Shown piece after piece: positions 33,270 through 42,368 of a stretch of DNA of 64,000 bases. Location: NCBI RefSeq assembly GCF_963678635.1, contig NC_087062.1, forward strand, positions 61,297,584 to 61,361,583, read 5' to 3'. This DNA comes from Symsagittifera roscoffensis. Its lineage: Eukaryota; Xenacoelomorpha; Acoela; Convolutidae. The notes beneath the pieces are model-generated. The model was not told where the DNA came from. It worked only from the letters and a program-made list of their open reading frames with translations, and searched no databases. Numbering within the stretch: position 1 is the stretch's first letter; each line of letters opens with the position of its first letter. A program made the translations under genes and the position numbers.

Positions 33270-34150
33270 AAGTTGTTGTGCGGCTTCGTGCGCAAAGCCA
33301 TTGCCATGAGATCTTCTTCCGCTGATGTCATGTTTTTCCTGACTGTCCTTCCCTGCTCATTCTCTGCGTGATCCATCTGTCTGAACCAGAGATCGTCAGC
33401 CACCTGTTGTACTAACAGATGATCGTCATCTACCCCTGGTCTTAACTTCAGCAATCTGGCGAAGTTGGACAGCTCCAACCCCAGAACCTCATCTAACACC
33501 AACCGAGTTGTGCTACAATCTTTGAGTCCCTGTATGGCATTGGAAATGTCAGCCCAAACGACAGGAAGCTCAGATCGGGATGGATAATAATTGTTGGGGT
33601 CTACCACTCTGTTCGGGGCAGGAATTATCACGTTTAACCACCCCTCTGCTATCGTTGTGACCATCGTGTATACAAACTGAAGGGGTTCTGGCAATGCAGC
33701 GTACCCTGGTGACAACACAAAGACCACCTTCACTACATTTTGGGTGAAACGTTGTTTTGCTGCTGTTTCTACCTCAGCCATCGCCGAGAGCAATGTCATT
33801 ATCGCCTCCCCTATGACCTCGTTGCTCGGGATCGACCCATCCGTCAGACGGGACAACAAACCCCTGCTTTGCAGATAATTTTTTGAGCCTGCAACCAATA
33901 TCACCTGCGGCTCCATGCTGACCACCCTTCGCACACTTATCATCATGCCTATTGACTGTCCCCAGTCCAATTTAGGCGCCGTCAAGAAAATCACGTCGGG
34001 CCAAAAGAGAGAACGGGGCGTGTAGAGATAATCCGAACTGGCCACAATTAGGTACTTGGCAGCTTTCATATCCAAGGGATCATAAGCGGCAAACAGCCCG
34101 TCACCGACTGGGGCGTTCAGTTCCCCGTATCTCCTGTCATCTCCATCCAC
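33236..34150 (-). pseudogene. Giant SGNH polyprotein copy 2, second segment
   Basis: 304 codons homologous to the second SGNH-like region of copy 1 (VASSDYLYTPRSLFWPDV; VILVAGSKNYLQSRGLL) and to the following segment (LSPGYAALPEPLQFVY; PNRVVDPNNY). It is in a different frame from the 824-codon ORF upstream and overlaps it by 34 bases (34117-34150). Copy 1 crosses the same place in one frame, so this is a mutation rather than a programmed shift. The proposed second SGNH-like fold lacks the canonical GDS and GxND residues in this copy. Confidence 0.65.
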
Positions 34151-36591
34151 CGTGGTCGTTCGGGGTAGTCTCTTGAATATTCGCCAGGCGTCTGACCGGG
34201 TGGTTTAGCAAACTGCCTGTACATCTTGTGATGCTTGTTATTAGGCTTGTTATCTGTCTGAAACTTGCCCTTGCGGACGTCCGTAAGAGACCGGGTATTC
34301 AAAGGTCCAAAGGTATTGTCCTGAGGCAATCCATTCATGTCTGCGTGCCGGATCGTAGTCGTGGAGCTGAACTGCTCCTGCTCTGCTAGCAGCCAATCCA
34401 CGCCCGGTATCCGATATAGTCGCGAGACTGAGGGACTTTCTCCGCCGATCATTCTCATTGCGTCCTCCCGACACATCAAGGTATTCATGTTCAACTTCGT
34501 TGACATGTCCGTCTTGTACTGTCCCCATTGACTACGGTCTGATCGGTTCCAAAGCAGCACGCTGCCTGGTTCAACTCCCTCCGCTGGCACGGCGCTCGTA
34601 GACGGTCCTGCTACTGAAGCATGGTTCGCCGTAGCGGGCGGGTCGTTCCTCCTAGACACGGTCTGGGAGTTATTTCTGTTCTGATCAACTGATCTCCCGA
34701 GTCGGCTTTCAAGCGGTTGTGTTCTGGGAGGAGGAGCAGTCCCTAGCCTCTCTCTTACGTTTGAGCTCGGAGCGATGGGTGCAGCTGTAGCCGTCTTCAT
34801 TGCCAACGGCCCTAGGCGGTTGACGAGGGATTCGGGCACGCTTGCCCTTCTATTTCCTCCGGTCGAACTGGTCCAAGCCAGAGAACTGGTCGCCCTCGAT
34901 TCCTGTTCCACTTCCCTCAACTGAGTCTGAAATACGTCATTGATCCAGTGTCTCCCTTGTTGGGTGTTGAAATGTATTCCATCTCTGGTAAGCGCGATGT
35001 GATCAATCATGCGCAACATGTTCTCGAGATCCAGAAGTCGCAGCTCGCCAGGGTTGTTTCTCACCAGACTGCGGATCATTTCGTTCCACCGTGTCACGTT
35101 GCCATTCATAAAATCTGCCACTGTGGTGCCCACCATCGGGTTCTGTGGTATCGTGCACAGCACCACAAGCCTGGGCCTATACTTCTCCTTTAGTTCGTTC
35201 AGGAGGCATACCAATAGAGGCTCCCACTTGCTCTCCGGAGTCACTGGGGCTCTCGAGACGTCGTTGGTTCCCAGCATTTTTACCAGCGTATCCAGGTGAT
35301 CTTCGCTCTGGAATTCCACCATCTTGATGAACTGAGCCACTGAGGCTCCTCCAAAATACAGAGTGGTAGTCTGACCATAGACGATCTCATTCAGATCCCT
35401 CACCAAACTGTCTCCTATGATCAAGTGGCGACTCCCTGAGGGAATTACCTGGTCGCTCGTAGCGGGGTTCCAGCTCATGTCATTCAGGCAGGCTCGAGGA
35501 TGCTCCGCGGCCACTTGCGTGAGCTGGTGACGTGCCATCAGATTCTTCCTAATGTCTACCACGCGGGACTTTTGAAAGGTTCCGCCATGCGCAGTCCCCG
35601 AGGACGCTACCGTGCGGGGTGCTCGCTCTGAACTATTGGATGAATGATCACGACGTTGGGAAGGAACGATCCTACCCCATGTCCACCCAGTGGTTCTTTT
35701 AATCTCATCCATCGTTGCTCTGACCACTTGATTGAATGATTCTTGGAACTGAGGAGCGAGATAGGTGTCAGAGGGGTCTGGTATCGTGTTCCTCTGACTG
35801 GGAGCAGACTGTTGTGTCTGCTGAGGAGCTTCGGGCCCTCTCGATGTACACAGCTCCTGTACTCTTGTCTTGGGGCGTGTTTCGCTGGATCCCTCCGAGG
35901 ACTTCATTGTCGCCAGAACTTCCTGTGATACTTGGCTCACCTTTGCCATATACAGCTCCTTCAGGTGCTTTATTTCATCCTCCTTGTAGGCCACCTGCAG
36001 ATCTTCGTACTTCTTTTTCCATTCGTCTCTTTCTCGAGCTATCGCCCTATACTCCTGGAGTTTGGCACACAGCTCGCTCTGATCTCTCTCTTTCTTCTCC
36101 AACGTATCAATCGTCTCCGACGTCTGGATTTCTATTTCGCTCACCCTCACTCTCTTCGGAGGAGGAGCAGCTGTTGGAGAGTCGACCGAAGGTGACGGGC
36201 CTGGCCCATCACGTTGTCTTTTCGCTCCGATGAGCGGCTGCGCAGGTTGGACCGGCAAGGGCATCTCACCTAGCCGGTGGTCCCTCTGTTCACCTAGTCC
36301 TGGCTCACGAGCCAGGTCGTGGCCAGACATTTCTCCCCGCCGCCATCTCATCAGTCGGTTTCGACCTCTCTCGGCGGTCCCGGACTCACCGAAGGCCAAC
36401 ATCAACACGACTTCTGTAGGGCGATTCCCTCGACCCTCTCGTCCTAACGCATTGAGGAGTGCGACCACAAACATCGCCAGCCCCGGGTCTTCTCGTGTAA
36501 AGTCAAAATCGATCAGCCGCTGATAGATCTCGTCTAGAGTCGCTCCTAGACTCGCTGAGAGGAATTCCATTAGTTCATTCGTGTCACCCAT
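34117..36591 (-). CDS. SGNH-hydrolase-domain protein, N-terminal 824 residues of giant polyprotein copy 2
   Basis: The best view of the polyprotein N-terminus. Residues 1-100 form an unrecognised region starting MGDTNELMEF. Residues ~100-150 are Pro-rich and basic, and ~150-235 form a likely coiled coil (LCAKLQEYRAIARERDEWKK). The SGNH hydrolase domain spans ~385-560: block I GDS at 393-395 (Ser395), GTND at 441-444 (Asn443) and DGIHF at 537-541 (Asp537, His540), so all catalytic residues are present. A Ser/Pro/Arg-rich tail follows. Transcription is in the same direction as gag-pol at higher coordinates. The ORF starts 464 bases after the macro-like ORF, with no LTR between them, so I place it in the same element. 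SGNH enzymes are typically esterases; substrate and role here are unknown. Confidence 0.8.
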   Translation of the reverse strand: MGDTNELMEFLSASLGATLDEIYQRLIDFDFTREDPGLAMFVVALLNALGREGRGNRPTEVVLMLAFGESGTAERGRNRLMRWRRGEMSGHDLAREPGLGEQRDHRLGEMPLPVQPAQPLIGAKRQRDGPGPSPSVDSPTAAPPPKRVRVSEIEIQTSETIDTLEKKERDQSELCAKLQEYRAIARERDEWKKKYEDLQVAYKEDEIKHLKELYMAKVSQVSQEVLATMKSSEGSSETRPKTRVQELCTSRGPEAPQQTQQSAPSQRNTIPDPSDTYLAPQFQESFNQVVRATMDEIKRTTGWTWGRIVPSQRRDHSSNSSERAPRTVASSGTAHGGTFQKSRVVDIRKNLMARHQLTQVAAEHPRACLNDMSWNPATSDQVIPSGSRHLIIGDSLVRDLNEIVYGQTTTLYFGGASVAQFIKMVEFQSEDHLDTLVKMLGTNDVSRAPVTPESKWEPLLVCLLNELKEKYRPRLVVLCTIPQNPMVGTTVADFMNGNVTRWNEMIRSLVRNNPGELRLLDLENMLRMIDHIALTRDGIHFNTQQGRHWINDVFQTQLREVEQESRATSSLAWTSSTGGNRRASVPESLVNRLGPLAMKTATAAPIAPSSNVRERLGTAPPPRTQPLESRLGRSVDQNRNNSQTVSRRNDPPATANHASVAGPSTSAVPAEGVEPGSVLLWNRSDRSQWGQYKTDMSTKLNMNTLMCREDAMRMIGGESPSVSRLYRIPGVDWLLAEQEQFSSTTTIRHADMNGLPQDNTFGPLNTRSLTDVRKGKFQTDNKPNNKHHKMYRQFAKPPGQTPGEYSRDYPERPRWMEMTGDTGN

Positions 36592-37054
36592 TTCTTATCG
36601 TGTTGATTCTTGTTGTCGTGTAGTTTCTTCCGGTTCGTTTGGTTCAATGAATTCAATAAACAATTTCTGACCAATCAAGATCTAAAAATCGCGACTTAAA
36701 ACCATCATTTTTGGATAAAACATCATTCAACTCTTTAAAACTCTTCATTGAAATTCTCTTCTCAATTCTGATTTTAAAAAATTAGCACCAAGGTGGATTG
36801 TCCACCTGTATCTTTGTCAGGGTAGCACAAATGAGCGCTGTCATCTTGATTACCTGGAGTATTCTAGGTCTTTTATGACACAAAACATAAAAAATATCAT
36901 AACATTAACATAACACATAAACATCACACATCTACACTATCACATAAAAACATAATCTCTAATATTGTACCTAAAAGCTAATCCTAATCTAAAACTTGAC
37001 ACTAATTCTTATCAAGTGAACTTAAAAAAAACCCCTTATCGCCAAATGCAATTC
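36592..37054 (-). other. AT-rich spacer between macro-like ORF and SGNH ORF
   Basis: 463 bases without a gene. It contains a perfect 7-base-pair hairpin, AGGTGGA-TTG-TCCACCT, at 36791-36807. No LTR terminus, polypurine tract or primer site typical of an element boundary is seen, which supports one continuous element across it. It could hold a splice acceptor or internal start for the SGNH ORF, but nothing in the sequence decides this. Confidence 0.5.
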
Positions 37055-37414
37055 CTAGCATATGCTCAGATAGTATTTTTTATGTGAGTAAACCTCTATG
37101 TCAATTTCTGAAAATATCACATGTACAAGTGCGTACAACTCTCTCGGATGTAGCTTTCCCCTATTAGGATCATATAATGGTAACGAGAGAGAGATCACTC
37201 CTCTCTCAACCAAAAAATCCCTAAGTCGAGTCAAGGCCAATACCAAGCTCTCTGGATCTACGTGTTGCCTATCAGTGGCCTTGGTAACCAGGAAACACAA
37301 ATATTTCCCTGGTATCTGTGATGCAACAGGGGGCAGCGCTATCATACCTCCCACACCAGGCCTCGATTTGTTCCGGGCAGTCCCAGTCTTCCTCGGGTTA
37401 AGGTAGAGTTTCAT
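37055..37414 (-). CDS. Macro-domain-like ORF downstream of integrase
   Basis: 119 codons on the minus strand. KYLCFLVTKATDRQHVDPES, VLALTRLRDFLVERGVISLS and YALVHVIFSEIDIEVY follow the C-terminal half of macro (ADP-ribose-binding) domains: a strand ending in LVTK, a helix with LRxxxxExGV, LSLP, then a helix and a DIEVY strand. Such tails occur after integrase in some invertebrate Ty3/gypsy elements. The start codon overlaps the integrase stop by 17 bases in the next frame (37398-37414), suggesting coupled translation or a former fusion. The N-terminal half of a full macro domain and the usual glycine-rich ADP-ribose loop are not evident, so activity is doubtful. Confidence 0.6.
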   Translation of the reverse strand: MKLYLNPRKTGTARNKSRPGVGGMIALPPVASQIPGKYLCFLVTKATDRQHVDPESLVLALTRLRDFLVERGVISLSLPLYDPNRGKLHPRELYALVHVIFSEIDIEVYSHKKYYLSIC

Positions 37415-38522
37415 CGTCCACCTCTACTCGCTCGGTCAACTCCAGATCCAGTGGTAGGTCGCAATCGTCCACCACCTCATTCCCGTCGTTCTTGTCGCGA
37501 GTACCCCTTTCATTCACCTCACAAGCAGGATCCACTATCAAATAGTCTCCCTCTTGCATGTCCGCTGGGATGCACCAGTCCTCTGACGAGGCATTGTGTG
37601 GCTGGATATTTTCGTAATGAGCTGCTCTTCCAGTGCTCAATCGATAAAAGTGACCTCCTTGGTGCACCTCTGTTATCTGAAATGGACCACGCCATTTCTT
37701 TAATAATTTCTTGGTTCCTTTTGGTGGAACCACTTCCTGGAACACCCAGACGTAGTCGCCAACTGAGTAGGCTTTTGCATCGGCTGTCCTTTTATCAAAC
37801 CTCCTTTTTTGTCTAAATTGCGCCTGTTGCGTGTTCCCCCTGCATAAGTCATTGAGGTCCTGTGGTCTTCTAATAACATCCCGCTCGTACGTTTGCGGTG
37901 CTGTTCTCTTCCCCCTATATTCAGGGTAGAAAAACGTCAACGGAAGAGCTTTTTCGTGAACCGTTAGCATCATGTGCGGACTTATTCCCGTGGTGGAATG
38001 CTCCGTGCTGTTGTAAGCACCCATCACTTGCGGCAAGTGCTTGTCCCAGTCATCCATGTATCGCGAGCAATAGACTCTCAGCATGGATACCAGTGTGCGA
38101 TTTTGCCTCTCGACTAGGCCATTCGTTTGCGGGTGATAAGTGGTCGAGTGGGCCTGCGCTACCTGCGACCTTTTCATTAACTCCTTCGTGAGATCACCCA
38201 CGAATGCTTTGCCATTGTGCGATTGGAATGTGATGGGGCAGCCATGCCTCGCTATCCACACGTTTATCAAATGATCGCATGTTTCTTCCGCCGATGCTGT
38301 CATGCAGCGTGCTGCCTCCGCATACTTCGTAAAATGGTCGATCATTACCAGCACCTGATTATAGCCCGTTGATGTCATGCAGATTTTCTGATGATCAATT
38401 TGCACCACTTCGTTGAATCCCGACGACTCTATTGACTGTAGGGGGAACCTTAGTTTCCTGGGATCCTTCGCCTGCTGACATGACAGGCACGCGGCGATCC
38501 ACTTCTCAAAAGAATTCTTCAA
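37398..38522 (-). pseudogene. Ty3/gypsy integrase core and C-terminal domain (inactive)
   Basis: 374 codons. The RNase-H-fold integrase core shows the first catalytic Asp in VVQIDHQ (38394-38396) and the Glu in NGLVERQNRTL (38109-38111), but the second Asp is His (ITFQSHNGKAF; 38217-38219), which should abolish strand transfer. A GPY/F module follows (KKWRGPFQITEV), then a tail EDWCIPADMQEGDYLIVDPA and acidic residues. There is no chromodomain. An in-frame stop (38556) separates it from its own HHCC zinc-binding region. Confidence 0.85.
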
Positions 38523-38555
38523 TCCCGGCCATTCGAATCGTTTCTGTATCTTGTT

Positions 38556-39371
38556 TTACACTTTGTCCACGCCTTGATGGCCCATCTGATCATGTGAGCG
38601 AAAGAGAAATTTGGTCTGGTACAACTGTGGTAACACTATCGAATTGTATTTATAAAGGACCTTGTCCTCCTTTTTACGTTTACAAGCTACGATTTCGTCC
38701 TTGTTCAGGTACAACAAGTCTTTTCTCTTCAGGTAGAATTGCTTCAAGATCTTGTAGCTGTCTTCTTCCAAGTCTCCCTTGCCAGGTGCTCCATTCTCAA
38801 TCCATCTCTTCAGACTGCTCGTCATTCTATCATTTCGTTGAGCCCTTAGGAGATCCGACAGCATGTACCTGGCTTTCAAATACGTCTTTACCACGTTCAT
38901 TTGCCCACTCATTATTTCCGGAGCATGAGCATCGTCCATCAACTTGACACACCATATCTTTTTCAAAGGCGTCGCTTCCTGCACAGATGGTTCCAGATTG
39001 GTACGGACGACCGTACCATGTGGCAGCAATCTGGTTGGGCGTTTCGAAACTGCTTTCAGCTCGAGCTCATCTGCGGCATTATCTACCACAGTGCCTTCTT
39101 CATCTGAGGTGTACCTGTCCTTGTCTGGATCCTGATGCGTTTGTCGGTCCAGCCCGCGCTGCTTCCAGTCTACCAACAAGGAGTGGATCGCGATCTCCGA
39201 CATGTCGGAATTGGAAGTCGTTTCAGATGTGTTGTCCCAGGACTGGGGCCTCGAGTCAACACTTGAGCCGACTGATTCGCCAACATCATATTCCAAGTTG
39301 TCTGAGATGTTTCTCGACTCCCCGGACAAAACTCTGTCCATTGGTCGCTTTGAATCCGACTCCCCGGACAA
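38556..39371 (-). pseudogene. Ty3/gypsy pre-integrase linker and integrase N-terminal zinc-binding region
   Basis: The same frame as the integrase core, bounded by stops at 39396 and 38556. It holds the linker DWKQRGLDRQTHQDPDKDRY and PHGTVVRTNLE, a helical region (KRKDLLYLNKDE), and LFRSHDQMGHQGVDKV, the start of the HHCC zinc-binding module; CLSCQQAKDP in the next frame piece supplies the Cys pair. The order matches the decayed copy at 16.3-16.8 kb. Confidence 0.75.
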
Positions 39372-39510
39372 AATTCTGCCCCTAGGTGGTCTCGTCTACC
39401 TCTCCCCGGGGAAGTCGTCCTGCACGGGCTCAAAGGTGTCTGACTCCTCAGACAAGTCGTCCTTGACGGGCTTGAAGGTATCAGACTCCCCGGACATTGT
39501 CTCGTCCCCG
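39300..39510 (-). repeat. Imperfect acidic repeats in the RNase H-integrase linker
   Basis: A degenerate unit of about 45-60 bases encodes SGESDxFxPVxDDL-like acidic peptides several times (SGESDTFKPVKDDL; SEESDTFEPVQDD; SGESDSKRPMD). The + strand shows repeated CTCCCCGGACA. Expansion or slippage here probably created the stop at 39396. Confidence 0.7.
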
Positions 39511-40948
39511 GACGAACAATCTGGGCTCGGCTCGTATTCTTCTCTTGCATCCGTGAAATGCACTTTCCTCGCGAAGCTAGATCTCGACTTGATCCTGACT
39601 TCCTCAGTGGCTTGGGTCTGATTCAGTGTCCCATGTTCAGAGAACGAAGTTCTCAACAAGACCTCCTTCGGCATCGAGCTCACCAGCTGGTTGACTATCG
39701 ACCTGCAATCCCGTTCAACGCCTCGGCTGCGAATGGACACTGGCCTCTTCTCTGTTCTCTCAGTGACAGTCAACCGCTGCATGGTCTCCATCCACTCACG
39801 ATCATGCCTATCCACTTCCCTGTCCAACAAGTCACGGAGCTTCCCCATGACGTCTGGCGCCACGTTCACCGTCCTGTTCAATAGAGCCATGTTGTTTATA
39901 CCCAGCCTGGTAATTTCTTGCTGTACCAAATTGGATCGGACTAGCAGATCCAACGGAACGGGCTCGCCTCTGGCTAAAACCTTTATCTCCGCGGCCGTCT
40001 CCACTGGAAGGTCAGGGTGCCCGGGTATAGGATGCCCTGACTTGTCTAACCACCTAGTAAGTGGCAGTTTGTCGTAGGTTTCCTTGTCCAGAAATGAAAA
40101 CCCGTCTTTTATTTCCCATTGGTTAGCCTGCTTCTCCTCGAGGCGCTCATAGAATTCTGTCTTTTTATTGAGGCTATCTGCGGTCTGGTGCTTGTCACGG
40201 GTACGGTGCTCTATGATCATGTGGTATCCATCCAGGCGCACGATCCAACGACCAATATAACTTTGGTCCATCGAATAGGTTTTCAGCCAGACAAGGGCAC
40301 GATTATCCACAAGTAACTTGAAGGGAGCACTCCCCAAGTAGGCCCTGTATTTTTGCACGAAAGTGATCACCGCGAACATCTCCGCTTTTGGTGCGCCGTA
40401 CTTCATCTCAGTATCACTCAGGACTTCGGACAAAGAACCATTCTCCCGTTCCACTCCTGCTCCTGGTGAAGTATGCCCAATATCGCAACCACTGATGCAT
40501 CCGTGTCCAGCACGAACATCCCCTTCTCTGTTGGCATGCCGAGGACCGGTGCCTCGCAAAGTTCACGTTTGATGTTCTCAAATGAAATTTGTGCCTCATC
40601 AGTCCAAGTGAACTTTTTGCCCTTGTTTCTCATCAACCGCTGCATGGGGTATAGGACTGGTTTATTCGCTGCTAACTCTGCTTCTGTCGGCCTCTCAGGA
40701 AAGTTGGAGCAACTAGACAGCCCATCATCTGTTTCCGATTTCATTGAAAACAATTTCCTAGAAGATTTCAATTCATTTACACTCTTCATTATACATTCTT
40801 GGTTCGCATGCAATGGACATTTAGTTACATCAAACTTTTTCAAGTTCTCCACACTCTGAAAATCTGTGTTCAGAGGCAAAGCATAGCCAAGTTTTTTTCC
40901 CCTCTGTATTGTCACTGTTGTTGCTTCTGTGTTCAACAACACACTCAC
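39396..40948 (-). pseudogene. Ty3/gypsy RNase H with reverse transcriptase deleted
   Basis: Two overlapping frames. In 40948-40418 the pre-polymerase region (LLNTEATTVTIQRGKKLGYA; KLFSMKSETDDGLSSCSNF) runs directly from NKPVL into YPMQRLMRNKGKKF at about 40651-40655, skipping the whole reverse transcriptase. The plus-strand element has 924 bases (308 codons) between the same points. RNase H follows (FVLDTDASVVAILGILHQ; KYRAYLGSAPFKLLVDNRA; RWIVRLDGYHMIIEH) in the 40559-39396 frame after a frameshift near 40440, then a long linker (WLDKSGHPIPGHPDLPV). The element cannot reverse transcribe on its own. Confidence 0.85.
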
Positions 40949-40969
40949 ACACAGTCCGCTCTGAGTGAG

Positions 40970-42368
40970 TTAGAAACTTCTTCCTAAAATAGCCGAGATT
41001 TTACTGTTTGGATTTGGTACCAGACACACCTGTCTGTCATTGCTGAGTTCATTCAAGTTCCTCATCCTAAACGTCGCTACTACGGCTTGGATTGGTTTTA
41101 ATCTAACTTTTCGATCCAGAAAAATTGGCACCTTGGCCTGGTTAATTAAGATCTTATTAAGGGGTTTCTTTTCATACTTTCTCTCAGGATCCTTGATCCT
41201 AATCAACCCGTCATTGAGATCGATCGTGACATCAAAGTTGCGTACGAAGTCCCTTCCTAAGATGAACTGATCGGATTTGTCCAAATTCTCCACTACTAGG
41301 AAGCTCATCCAAAAATGTCTTCCTCCGAGCTGCAGTGAAATGATCGGGGTTCTTCCAGTCACATAGATCGCTCCCTGATTAGCAGCTGCCAACCTGATGT
41401 TTGTCGGTATGAGATCCGACCTCTCGAAACCCATGTCGGTCCAAGTTTTGACTGGCATGACACTAAACACTGCTCCCGTGTCTAGCAGTCCCTTTAGTGA
41501 AAGTTGTCAACCTTGCACGTCCAGCACGTGTGCGGCCAGATCGGCCTCGCAACCTATGTGCACCGCATCTTGTTCGAGCATGGCGTTGTGTCCGTCTAAC
41601 CTTCAGCTCCTCTTGACCAAGGTATGTCCGGCCAATCTGATCGTTCGCATCAGTTACGTGAGCTTTTGTGTAGATATTGATGCCATCCACATTCATTAGA
41701 ATGGGGTATGGGCCATGGACATCGATGTAATGTCCATCCACTTTCATCAGCCTCGGACCTCCTGTTGTAAGCAGCGCTCGCACTGCCGTGGAGTCCAGTT
41801 TGGGATCTTTCTCCTTCAGGTAGTCTGCGTAAATGTCCAGGTGGACTAGTGTGATCTCGGATGGTTCACTCAAGTTCTTGACCACCTGGTGCCCTGCGAC
41901 TGAGATAATGGACATTATCTTTGTCCACTCCTTCATCATGCCAGAAGTTCTCCCAGATAAAACGTTCAGTTTTAGTCACTGCTTCCTGGGTTCCTCTTTG
42001 TCTTCTATTTACGTCGTTTTACCCAGAATATTAAAACTTTCCCGAAGATCATTGCTCTCCAGCTCCGACCTTACCCATTGCTCCACTTCTTTCATGGCTA
42101 GCTCCTGTTTGACATTCTGCAACGCTGTCCTTGCCGCCAGACCGTAATCCACCTTGAATGGGCTAGCCGACCCTGCCTCCAGGTTCGAGGCTACCACCTT
42201 GTCAGGCAGTGTCTTTACCTTCTTAGTCGTAAAGGTGCTCGGTGTCGTCTCCTTTCTCCGAGACTCGGCCTCGTTCATCAGACATGCTCGACTGGCTTGA
42301 CACCCGAAAGCGCCTCTTCGTGGCGGGGATGTTTCGCGTCCGCCACTGCATCCCAAAACTGAGTGCAA
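40970..42368 (-). pseudogene. Ty3/gypsy gag tail and aspartic protease region (frame-broken)
   Basis: The pieces 42368-42009 (LMNEAESRRKETTPSTFTTK), 41939-41463 (SIISVAGHQVVKNLSEPSE; YADYLKEKDPKLDSTAVRAL) and 41470-40970 (FSVMPVKTWTDMGFE; FILGRDFVRNFDV) correspond to one continuous region at 60860-62200 of the plus-strand element. The protease DTG lies at the frame junction just upstream of FSVMP (near 41485). Breaks are a stop near 42009, a frameshift near 41560 and a stop at 40970. Confidence 0.75.

Noticed and set aside
34117-34150. 34-base overlap of two frames in copy 2 as a programmed frameshift
   Set aside because: Copy 1 reads through the same region in a single frame, so the overlap is better explained by an indel.
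34117-36591. SGNH ORF as a retroviral envelope gene
   Set aside because: The position is envelope-like, but there is no signal peptide, fusion peptide or membrane anchor, and the recognised domain is a soluble hydrolase fold.
37398-37600. Chromodomain at the integrase C-terminus
   Set aside because: The tail has a GPY/F module and acidic residues but lacks the chromodomain aromatic cage and pattern.
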